DNA of 64,000 nt from Actinomycetota bacterium (GTDB lineage Bacteria; Actinomycetota; Acidimicrobiia; Acidimicrobiales; MedAcidi-G1). The notes beneath the pieces were generated by a model. That model ran no database searches, was not told where the DNA came from, and saw nothing but the letters and a program-made list of their open reading frames with translations. Of this stretch, positions 55,079 to 63,400 are shown piece after piece. The stretch lies in assembly GCA_014381945.1 (NCBI GenBank), contig JACNKQ010000075.1:46618-110617 (forward strand), in the 5' to 3' direction. The position numbers and the translations under genes are program-made. Each line of letters begins with the position of its first letter. Positions within the stretch are counted from its first letter, which is position 1.

Positions 55079-56839
55079 GTGCCTTCCCCTGCCGCCGATC
55101 GGCCCCTGCGCATCGCAGCGCTGGTCAAACAGATCCCCAAGTTCGAGGAGATGCGGCTGGGCGTCGACGGACGCCTCGTGCGCCACGGCGTCGAACTCCA
55201 TATGAACGACTACTGCCGGCGCGGTATCCGACAGGGCTGCGACCTGGCCGAGGCCACGGGTGGCACCTGCACGGCGATCACGCTCGGTCCACCTGAGGCC
55301 CACACGGTGTTGCGGGAGGCGATCCTCTGCGGCTGCGTCGGGGGCCTGCACGTGTCCGATCCGGTGTTCGCCGGGAGCGACACGCTGTCAACGGCACGGG
55401 CACTCGCCGCTGCCCTCGTGGCCAACGGTCCCTGGGACCTGGTGCTCTGCGGTCGCAATTCCGTCGATGCCGACACAGGGCAGGTACCCGCCCAGGTGGC
55501 CGAGTTGCTGGGGCTTCCCCTGCTGACCGGCGTTCGGGAACTGGAACTCGACGGCGAGACCGTGCGGGTGCTGCTCGAGCACGACGACGAATGGGTGCGC
55601 TGCGAGGTCGAACTGCCGGCGGTGCTGTCGTGTGCCGAACGGCTGTGCGACCCCTGCAAGGTCAAGGAGCCCGATGCATGGGCCACCGTCGATGCCGATC
55701 TGCTCACCACGGTCCCTGCGGCGGACCTCGGAACCGGACCATGGGGCCAGGCCGGCAGTGCGACGGCGGTGGGCGACATCCGGGTCCTGGCGGTCGAACG
55801 GGTCGGCGAACGACTTGAGGGCGCCGGAGCCGGGCAGGTCGAACGGGTCGCCGAGGTGCTGCGCCTCCGTGGCGCCCTGGCCCCTGCTGGACTGCGCTCG
55901 GACAGCGTCGCAGAACCTTGTCCGGAGGCACCGGAGATCGTCGTTCTGGTCGAGCCCGACCGCGAGAGGGTGACCGCAGAACTCCTGGCGGCGGCTGCAG
56001 TCCTGGGTGGCAACGTGACGGCGATGGGTGTCGACCTCAGGGCCGAGTTATCCACCCGGGGCGCCGACCGGCTGCTCAGCGTGACCGGCGACTGTGGCGA
56101 AGACGACCTGGCGGCGGCGATTGCCGACCATTTGGCCGACGACCTGCCATGGGCGGTGCTCGCTCCCGGTACCGCATGGGGTCGACACGTCGCCGCCCGG
56201 CTGGCGGCCCGCCTCGGCGCAGGCCTCACCGGCGACGCCGTCGGACTCGAACGGCGCGGCGACCGGTTGGTGGCGCTCAAGCCCGCCTTCGGCGGGCGCC
56301 TGGTCGCCGAGATCACCTGTACGTCGCAGACCCAGATGGCGACAGTTCGGCCGGGCGTCCTTCCGCTCCCGGGACCACGGGAACCCCGATCGATCGACCT
56401 CCAACACCTTCAGGTTCCCGCCCACAGCCGGGTTCGAGTACACGAACGCTGGCGGGACGACGACGCCGACCTCCTGGCAAACGCCGAGGTGGTGATCGGC
56501 GTCGGGCAGGGCGTGGAACCCGGCGACCTCGATCTCGTGCGCCGATACGCGGACTCCCTCGGTGCCGAACTGTGTGCCACCCGCAAGGTCACCGACGCAG
56601 GCTGGATGCCGCGGGCCCGCCAGGTCGGCATCACCGGCCACTCGATCGCCCCGCGCCTCTACGTCGCCATCGGGACCTCGGGGCGGTTCAACCACATGGT
56701 CGGCGTCCGTCGGGCCGGAACGATCGTGGGCATCAACCCGGACCCGGACTGTGACCTCTGGGCCGAGTGCGACATCGGGCTGGTAGCCGACTGGCACGAG
56801 GCGCTCCCGGCCCTGGTCGAAAGGCTGGCCGGACCCTAA
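55079..56839 (+). CDS. Electron transfer flavoprotein, fused beta-alpha subunits
   Basis: A 586-residue protein in which EtfB and EtfA are one chain. Residues about 8-245 are EtfB-like: IAALVKQIPKFEEMRLG, GCDLAEATGGTCTAITLG, LCGRNSVDADTGQVPAQVAELLG (quoted in part). From about 280 the EtfA part begins with EIVVLVEPDRERV. Its FAD domain shows GDAVGLERRGDRL, RKVTDAGWMPRARQVGITGHSIAPRLYVA and HMVGVRRAGTIVGINPDPD (in part), matching the EtfA FAD signature. It shuttles electrons from acyl-CoA and related dehydrogenases to the quinone pool. Etf is normally two genes. Start GTG 55079 follows TACGTT by six bases. Confidence 0.88.
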   Translation: MPSPAADRPLRIAALVKQIPKFEEMRLGVDGRLVRHGVELHMNDYCRRGIRQGCDLAEATGGTCTAITLGPPEAHTVLREAILCGCVGGLHVSDPVFAGSDTLSTARALAAALVANGPWDLVLCGRNSVDADTGQVPAQVAELLGLPLLTGVRELELDGETVRVLLEHDDEWVRCEVELPAVLSCAERLCDPCKVKEPDAWATVDADLLTTVPAADLGTGPWGQAGSATAVGDIRVLAVERVGERLEGAGAGQVERVAEVLRLRGALAPAGLRSDSVAEPCPEAPEIVVLVEPDRERVTAELLAAAAVLGGNVTAMGVDLRAELSTRGADRLLSVTGDCGEDDLAAAIADHLADDLPWAVLAPGTAWGRHVAARLAARLGAGLTGDAVGLERRGDRLVALKPAFGGRLVAEITCTSQTQMATVRPGVLPLPGPREPRSIDLQHLQVPAHSRVRVHERWRDDDADLLANAEVVIGVGQGVEPGDLDLVRRYADSLGAELCATRKVTDAGWMPRARQVGITGHSIAPRLYVAIGTSGRFNHMVGVRRAGTIVGINPDPDCDLWAECDIGLVADWHEALPALVERLAGP

Positions 56840-57201
56840 TCTCCGGCGGCGTTCACACCAGCCGCCCGCAGGGCATCGGCGTCGACCCACTCGAGCGTGA
56901 GGATATGGGTGGCCTCGAGGACGACCCCGGGGGCTTGGCCGGCCAGATGGGCCTCCTGCCACCGTGAGGCGCACAGGCACCAGCGGTCGCCGGGCACAAG
57001 GCCTGCGAATCCGGGTCGGGGCGTCGACAGGTCGTTGCCCACCTGTGCAGAGAACTCGAGGAACTCGGCGGTCATGACGACGCACACCGTGTGGACGCCG
57101 AGGTCGTCGGAACCCGTGTTGCAACAGCCGTCGCGGTAGAAGCCGGTGAGCGGATCGTGGCTGCAGTCGACCAACTCGCCGCCGAGCACGTTCACGGCCA
57201 T
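56836..57201 (-). CDS. DUF2237 family protein
   Basis: A 121-residue protein matching DUF2237 almost throughout: NVLGGELVDCS, PLTGFYRDGCCNTGSDDLGVHTVC, EFLEFSAQVGNDLSTP, GLVPGDRWCLCASRWQEA and VVLEATHILTLEWV. Conserved cysteines (CC, C, C-x-C) suggest metal binding. The function is unknown to me. ATG 57201 overlaps the arsC stop as ATGA, so the two are translationally coupled, and its 3' end overlaps the convergent etfBA by four bases. Confidence 0.9.
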   Translation of the reverse strand: MAVNVLGGELVDCSHDPLTGFYRDGCCNTGSDDLGVHTVCVVMTAEFLEFSAQVGNDLSTPRPGFAGLVPGDRWCLCASRWQEAHLAGQAPGVVLEATHILTLEWVDADALRAAGVNAAGD

Positions 57202-57599
57202 CAGGCGACCTCGTCCAGAAGGGTCCGCACCCTCGCCTCGATCTGGTCGCGTACCACGCGGACCATCTCGATGTCCTGACCTGCCGGGTCATCGAGAGCC
57301 CAGTCGAGGTACTGCTTCCCGGGCAGCACCGGACAGGCATCCCCACACCCCATCGTGACCACGATGTCGACCTCGTCGAGCATTTCGTCGGTCCAGCGCT
57401 GCGGATGCGCTCCCGAAATGTCTATCTCCACCTCGGCCATTGCCCGGACAGCCATCGGATTCAACTCGTCGCCCGGCGCCGAGCCGGCCGAGAACACCTG
57501 CACCCGGTCGCCGCCCAGGTGGCGAAGCCAGCCGGCACCCATCTGGGAACGCCCGGCATTGTGGACGCATAGGAACAGGACGCCCGGGGTCTCGCTCAC
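57201..57599 (-). CDS. arsC: Arsenate reductase / low-molecular-weight phosphatase family
   Basis: A 132-residue protein of the low-molecular-weight protein tyrosine phosphatase fold. The P-loop FLCVHNAGRSQM holds nucleophile Cys11, followed later by VTMGCGDACP with Cys85 and Cys89, then YLDWALDDPAGQD. This is the thiol-relay arsenate reductase pattern; in actinobacteria the reductant is usually mycothiol/mycoredoxin or thioredoxin. No arsenite pump or ArsR regulator is adjacent. GTG 57599 gives the standard start; the longer open frame upstream overlaps other genes' spacer and lacks homology. Confidence 0.88.
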   Translation of the reverse strand: MSETPGVLFLCVHNAGRSQMGAGWLRHLGGDRVQVFSAGSAPGDELNPMAVRAMAEVEIDISGAHPQRWTDEMLDEVDIVVTMGCGDACPVLPGKQYLDWALDDPAGQDIEMVRVVRDQIEARVRTLLDEVA

Positions 57600-57657
57600 G
57601 GCCCTGATGATGCCACGGGAACCGTCAGACCTGTCGCCGTACGTCGGGTCGTTCGCC

Positions 57658-58572
57658 TCATGACACGTCGCGGCGGCGGAAGACGACAAACCCGACCGCA
57701 GCGAACCCGGCCGCATAGGCGGCGAGGAGCGCACCCGCTGCCAGGTAGGTGTGGGAGTACACCGTTTCGTGCCAGCCGTTGAGTTTGACCAACTTGCCGG
57801 CATCGCCCTCGGTGATGAAGGCGATGGCATTCTGGAGTGGATCCCACCGGTAGAAGCGTTGCAGCCAGATCGCTATGGCGATTCCGGCGACGATGTTGTA
57901 GCCCAGCATCCCGAGGATCGCTGCTGTGGTGTGCTTGGTCACCAGGGCCACGGTGGCGGCGATGATCCCGAACAGGCCTGCGACCACGCCCGTCCGGCCG
58001 ATGACCGAAGCCAGGTCCAGCCAGAACCGGCCGTCGACGCCGGAGGTGGAACCGCGCCAGACGGCAGCCGGCCAGAGGGCGGCGGAGAAGCAGGCGATGG
58101 CGAACATGGTGATCAGGGCGGAGCCGAGGAACACGACGATGTACTTGGCGGCCAGCAGGCGGTGGCGACGAGGCTCCCAGAGCAGGACCTGTTCGATGGT
58201 GCCGTAGCGGTACTCGGCACCGAGGAACGAGGCGCCGACGATCCCGCCGAACAGCAGCGCCACGGTCATGCCGATGGCGCCAACGATGCCCTGGAGGCCC
58301 GGATAGGGGGTGTTTCCCCAATCTCCGAACCCGTCCTCGCCAAAACCCGATCGTGTCGGCCGTTGCTCCGACCAGTCGGCCAAGTCGCCGCCGGAACCAG
58401 ACAGGAGCTCGGTCGCCCGGAAGCCGCTGTTCCAGGTGTCGGGATGCGAGTTGATGAACACGAGCACGCCGACGAGGGCGCCGATCGCCAGGACCGTGAG
58501 CACCAGGCCGCGGGCCAGACGGCGGGCGAGGAAGCGCTCAATCTCGCTGCCGAGCAGTCGCAGGAAGCTCAT
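57658..58572 (-). CDS. ABC-2 type transporter permease
   Basis: A 304-residue membrane protein with a first helix (LVLTVLAIGALVGVLVFI), a long extracytoplasmic loop, then about five helices grouped in the ABC-2 manner and a final pair ending FAAVGFVVFRRRDVS. The block GASFLGAEYRYGTIEQVLLWEPRRHRLLAAKY (in part) is the coupling-helix region typical of ABC-2 permeases. Its ATG overlaps the ATPase stop as ATGA, so together they form one exporter. The cargo is unknown. Confidence 0.9.
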   Translation of the reverse strand: MSFLRLLGSEIERFLARRLARGLVLTVLAIGALVGVLVFINSHPDTWNSGFRATELLSGSGGDLADWSEQRPTRSGFGEDGFGDWGNTPYPGLQGIVGAIGMTVALLFGGIVGASFLGAEYRYGTIEQVLLWEPRRHRLLAAKYIVVFLGSALITMFAIACFSAALWPAAVWRGSTSGVDGRFWLDLASVIGRTGVVAGLFGIIAATVALVTKHTTAAILGMLGYNIVAGIAIAIWLQRFYRWDPLQNAIAFITEGDAGKLVKLNGWHETVYSHTYLAAGALLAAYAAGFAAVGFVVFRRRDVS

Positions 58573-59498
58573 GCTCCGGACTCGCCTTCCGTCAGCGCCA
58601 GGAAGACCTCTTCGAGGTTCTGGCCCTCAATGCGCAGGCCCTGCAGGTAGATGCCCTGGTCGGCGAGCGTCCGCGTGATGGCCGCCGAATCCTCGGGAGG
58701 CGACTCGACGTCGATCGTTCCGGGTCTACTGCCGCCGGTCGCCTCGAAGCCGGCGGCCAGCAGCACAGCCAGGGCGGCATCGACGCGGTCGACCTTGACG
58801 ACGGCCCGGTCGGACGAAGCCGATGACATGATCTCGTCGAATGACCCGGCTGCCACCACCCTGCCGTGGTTGATGATCACGATCCGGTCGCAGACCTGCT
58901 CGATCTCACCCAACTGGTGGCTGGAGACGAACACCGTCTTGCCGGCGTCGCCGAGGTCGCGCAGCATGCGCCGCATCTCGACGATGCCCGCGGGGTCGAG
59001 GCCGTTGGCGGGCTCGTCCAGCACGAGCAGGTCGGGGTCCTTGAGCAGCGTCGCCGCCACTGCCAGACGCTGCTTCATGCCGAGGCTGTACTTGTGGAAC
59101 TTCATGCCCGCGGCGTCGGTCAGGCCCACCAACTCGAGCACGCGGTCCATGTCCGAACGGGAATAGCCGCCGATCCTGGCCAGCAGGCGCAGGTTGCGGC
59201 GACCGGTGAACTCGCCGAAGAACTTGGGTTGCTCGACCAGCGCACCGACACGACGGATGGCGGCGGCCGCCCCTGCAGGCATCACCTCACCCAGGAGCCG
59301 GACGCTGCCCGCAGTCGGACGGACCAGGCCGAGCATGCAGCGGATGGTGGTGGTCTTGCCGGACCCGTTTGGGCCGAGGAATCCCACAACGGTGCCGGGA
59401 TGCTCTATCACGAGGTCGAGGCCATCGACGGCGAGCGTGGGCTCGGAGCGGAAGGTGCTGTACTCCTTGCGGAGACCAGCCAGCTCGAGAACGGTCAC
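58569..59498 (-). CDS. ABC transporter ATP-binding protein
   Basis: A 309-residue ATPase of the exporter (CcmA/DrrA) type. Walker A is GPNGSGKTT, the signature is YSLGMKQRLAVA, Walker B is LLVLDEPANGLDP, and the switch His follows in FVSSHQL. After about residue 215 an 80-residue C-terminal extension ends ITRTLADQGIYLQGLRIEG and NLEEVFLALT, usual for this subgroup. GTG 59498 is preferred over GTG 59507 because TAGGGT lies seven bases upstream. It energises the ABC-2 permease encoded by the overlapping gene. Confidence 0.93.
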   Translation of the reverse strand: MTVLELAGLRKEYSTFRSEPTLAVDGLDLVIEHPGTVVGFLGPNGSGKTTTIRCMLGLVRPTAGSVRLLGEVMPAGAAAAIRRVGALVEQPKFFGEFTGRRNLRLLARIGGYSRSDMDRVLELVGLTDAAGMKFHKYSLGMKQRLAVAATLLKDPDLLVLDEPANGLDPAGIVEMRRMLRDLGDAGKTVFVSSHQLGEIEQVCDRIVIINHGRVVAAGSFDEIMSSASSDRAVVKVDRVDAALAVLLAAGFEATGGSRPGTIDVESPPEDSAAITRTLADQGIYLQGLRIEGQNLEEVFLALTEGESGA

Positions 59499-59511
59499 GG
59501 CGGGCACCCTA
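59499..59511 (-). promoter_or_regulatory. Leaderless -10 element of the ABC ATPase gene
   Basis: On the minus strand TAGGGT (59506-59511) lies seven bases before GTG 59498, which moves the start three codons downstream of the longest frame. Confidence 0.55.
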
Positions 59512-59549
59512 ACGCCAGCCGCACGCCAGCTCAGGTCGCGCCGGGGGTG

Positions 59550-60239
59550 TCAGCGACTGTGGCTGTGGCTGCCGCCCCAACAACCCTTCGACTGCACCCA
59601 ATGGTGCTTGCCACCTGAAGTTTCGTAGAGGAGGTAGGCGGTGACCTGTACCTGGGCGACCGGGTCGGCGATCGAGGCCCCGGCGATTCCAGCCGCTTCG
59701 GTGCGCTCGCCCCAGAACTTCGGCAGGTGCTGGAACCAGCCGGCCGCACGACTCGACTCGTTGACGGCAAAGCTGAACACGTCGTCGGGCTGGGCACTCG
59801 ACTCGCAGAACGCCACCTCTTCGGCCCAGGCCTGGTCCTCGGGTTTGATGTACGTCTGGATCAGCTCACGCAGGGTGGGTGGTCCCGAAGGTGTTTCGGC
59901 CTCGACAGGATCCTCCGCAGGGGGATGTGCGATGAACTCCATCCTGGGAAGCGTCGTGGTAGGAGGAACAGTCGTGGCCGGAGGAACAGTCGTGGTCGGA
60001 GGAAGCGTCGTGGTCGGAGGAAGCGTCGTGGTCGGAGGAAGCGTCGTGGTCGGAGGAAGCGTCGTGGTCGGAGGAAGCGTCGTGGTCGGAGGAAGCGTCG
60101 TGGTCGGAGGAAGCGTCGTGGGGGGCGCCGTGATCACGCCGGAGACCGGGGTACCCAGTTCTGCCGACCGGCAACCGGTCGCCAGGGACAGCACGGCCGC
60201 AAGCGCGGCGAGTACACGAAGAAGGGGCGTCGGTGTCAT
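59550..60239 (-). CDS. Lysozyme-fold (SLT/Rpf-like) lipoprotein with PPTTTL linker
   Basis: A 229-residue exported protein. ATG 60239 gives a lipoprotein signal ending LSLATGC (Cys23); ATG 60248 is three codons earlier and equally possible. A linker of about nine PPTTTL-type hexapeptides (38-90) leads to a C-terminal lysozyme-like domain. There VAFCESSAQPDD supplies the probable catalytic Glu146, followed by SRAAGWFQHLPKFW (the usual G-x-M/F-Q segment), a helical stretch and a closing Cys (KGCWG) that could disulfide-bond to Cys145. The likely role is peptidoglycan cleavage at the cell surface. It is divergent from the giant lipoprotein. Confidence 0.8.
   Translation of the reverse strand: MTPTPLLRVLAALAAVLSLATGCRSAELGTPVSGVITAPPTTLPPTTTLPPTTTLPPTTTLPPTTTLPPTTTLPPTTTLPPTTTVPPATTVPPTTTLPRMEFIAHPPAEDPVEAETPSGPPTLRELIQTYIKPEDQAWAEEVAFCESSAQPDDVFSFAVNESSRAAGWFQHLPKFWGERTEAAGIAGASIADPVAQVQVTAYLLYETSGGKHHWVQSKGCWGGSHSHSR
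59996..60120. repeat. 18-bp minisatellite coding PPTTTL
   Basis: About seven copies of GGAGGAAGCGTCGTGGTC on the plus strand, inside the lysozyme-fold lipoprotein gene. All copies keep the reading frame. Confidence 0.93.
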
Positions 60240-60264
60240 GAGGGGCATTCGGTGGACATCGGTG

Positions 60265-60279
60265 GCTGCACACTGCAGC
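60265..60279. promoter_or_regulatory. Perfect inverted repeat GCTGCA-CAC-TGCAGC
   Basis: A 6-bp perfect palindrome with a 3-base spacer in the 230-base divergent spacer between two lipoprotein genes. A second inverted repeat, GACGGT-N7-ACCGTC, lies near 60356-60374. Either could be an operator. The rest of the spacer is comparatively AT-rich and shows no clear -10/-35 pair. Confidence 0.35.
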
Positions 60280-60478
60280 GATCTGTCGCGACCGTCTCGA
60301 AGACGTCCCGCACATCCTACCGATACACAACTCCCGGTTCCGCCATTTCCCACGAGACGGTGGTGAAAACCGTCACACCCGGCCCACATTCGACACGATT
60401 CCCGCCTTCCCCACACCGTTGGTAACGACAGTCAGTTTCTGCAAGGATGCTTCCTCCGGACGTCAAGGGGAGGCGAAG

Positions 60479-63400
60479 GTGTACAGGGGCGCAACTTTGA
60501 GCCCGACAAGACATGTGCTTGTCGCGTGCGCCCTGTTGGCTTCCGCCTGCGGCGGGGGTGGAGGCGAACCGGCCGCTCCCACCTCCACGATCGACATCAT
60601 GGACGAGGAGGAGGCCGACCAGGTCCTCGAAGAACTATGGGAGGCCACCGAAGCCGCCACCGAAACCGACGACGGCGGGCGTTCCCTCGGCTTCGAGATC
60701 GAGCAGCACGGCTGGTCGTTCGTCAACTACGCCGCCGACACCGGCCAGCAGTTCAGCACCGCCGACGCGATCGCCCTGTTCGGCGCCCAGGCCGTGTGCG
60801 GCTCGGCCGAAGGAACCTGCACACCGACCCCGGCTGCCAGGGAATGGATCAACATGGTCGCCCAAGCCATGTCCGGCGGTGTCTGCGAGGGCATGACAGT
60901 CGCGATCCTCGACCGCTTCCTCGTCCGCACGGAACCCGGGGCCTTCGACGTACGCAGGGACCGCGTCGTCGAGCGCTCCCTCTCCCGCCTGTTCGCCACG
61001 CAGTTCCTCGGCGATGTCATCGATGCCACGGCCCAGTGGCGGGCACAGCCGATCAAGGCCATTGTCGCCGAGTTGGGTCGGTCCCTGTCCGATCCCCGCA
61101 ACGAGCAGTACACGATCGGCATCTACTCGTCGCACGGAGGCCACAGCGTCCTCCCCTACCGGCTCGAGTGGGTCGACCGAACCAACGTACGGGTCTACAT
61201 CTACGACCCGAACTGGCCGGGAGAACTGCGTTGGATCGACATGGATGTCAAGGAGGGCACCTGGGTCTTCGCCTTTGCTGCGACCAACCCGGACGAGGCC
61301 GCCGATGCCTGGGCAGGCGGGCAGGGCACCATCGACCTGACCCCCATCAGCGCCCGGGCTGCGCCGTTCCCTGAGCCGTTCAGCGGCGCCGGTAGCGGCC
61401 AGGGAGGGCTCCTCCTCGCCATCACGAGCCCCGATCGGAACTGGACGATCAAGCATGCCGACGGCACCTCGTTGCAGGGCGGAGAGGCAGTTCCGGGCGA
61501 AGGCGGCGTCGTCGCTTCCATCCGCGGATCGTTCGGCGTCTCGACGGCCATCGTCCGGGTCGACGCTTCCGAAGTCGACATCGAGACGGGTTCCGAGGCG
61601 TTCGTCGCGGTTCAGACCGAAACAGGCGTCGCGTCCGTCGAGATGGAAGAGGGCGGCTCGGTCGGCTTCGAGCTCTCGGACGAGGCCCGGGACCTGTCCC
61701 TGGACGTCGGCACAGGTACGGAAGCCACCGTTTCGATCGCCACGGCAACAGAGTACATCGTCGTCGAAAAGGCGGCGGACCTCCAGATCGAGGTGGCCGT
61801 CACCGAGGAGGCGACGCAACTCGACTACCTGGACGAGGCGGGCACCGTCACCGAGCAGGTGGAAGTCGAACGCGGCACCGACCAGCAGGACGTGCAGATC
61901 GACACGGCGTTCGATGTCGCATTCAGCGAGCCGATCGAACTCCCCGAACAGATTCGTGCCGAGGAACTCGAACTCGAGACTGAGACCAACGACCTGTTCC
62001 TAGACGACTTCGTGCAGGTGGTGGTCAGCGACGAGGGCGATTCGTTCTACGACGTCCTCGACAAGGTCGACGCCGACGGGCTCGACAACTGGGAGTTCAG
62101 GGCACAGGTGGTCGACCTCGGGTTCGAGGACTTCGACCCGAACCGCGACCGGACATCGGAGCAGACCATTGCCGCCGACTTCTTCGGGGGTGACCCGGTC
62201 GACCAGTTCGTCGACCCGGACGGTGGCTGCTCGAGGGTCGTGTATGCCAACGGCACCCGCGGTCAACTCTGCCCTGACGGCAGCGGCGAATGGGTCGACG
62301 GCCGTGGCGGTGTCCAGAGATGGGGCCCCGGCCGGACTCCTGATCCGGCGGACCTGTTCTCGGGCATGACCTCGCCCGATGAGGGTCTGGGTATGGGTGG
62401 ACCGGGTGAGCAGTTCCCGGACGACATGCCCGAGGAGATGCGGGACCTGCAGCCGACGTCGTTCGAGTTCGACGAGGCGACCGGCTGTGAGTCGGTCACG
62501 TTCGAGGACGGCTCGACCGGAACGCGCTGCCGGAACGCCGACGGTTCGTTCACCAACACGTTCACGGGGACGGACGGTGAGGTCCAGGAATGGGAAGAGA
62601 CCGGATTCGTGGACCCGATGATGGCCCCACGGGGATCTCCCGACGAACCGATGAGCGCCCGGGACGCCGCCCGCTTCGGCAATTTCGAGGAGGGCATGGG
62701 TCCCGGGGACTTCAGGGACGAGTTGATTCCAGGTGGCGCCGACCTACCCGACGAGATGCGCGACAAGATCCCCGCGATCGTGATGTTCGATCCTGAGACC
62801 GGCTGCGAGGAGGTCATCTTCGAGGACGGGACCACCAGCACGCGCTGCCGGAACGACGACGGGACCTTCACCAACACCTTCACAGACGAGTCGGGCGAGG
62901 TCCTGGAGTGGGAGGAGGAGCCTCCACCCATGATGCAACGCCGCCAGCCCGTGGACATGCGTGGCGGCATGGGACCCGACGACGGGATGATGCCAGATGA
63001 CGGTGTGCCCGGAAACGGGATGCCCGACAACGTGCCCGAGGAGCTGCGAGACCTGCAACCCACGGAGGTGCGGTTCGACGAGGAGACCGGCTGCGAGGTG
63101 ATCGTCTTCGACGACGGGTCCGAGGGCATGAGGTGTCCGAACCCCGACGGGACCATGACAAGCACCCACATCGGCGTCGACGGCGAGGTCACCGAATGGG
63201 AAGAGCCCGCGATGGGTCCAGCCAACGGGATGCCGGGCGACGGGATGGTGCCGGGCGAGGGTGTACCCGGGGGAGGCATACCCGGAGACGTGCCCGCAAA
63301 GGTCCGCGACCTGCGACCCGTGGACGTGAAGTTCGACCAGGAGACCGGGTGCGAGTTGTTCGAGTACGACGACGGGTCCAGTGCTACGCGCTGCCCGAAC

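Noticed and set aside
32764..57599. Arsenic-resistance cluster formed by the aquaporin and arsC
   Set aside because: The two genes are 24 kb apart with unrelated genes between and no arsR or arsenite pump.
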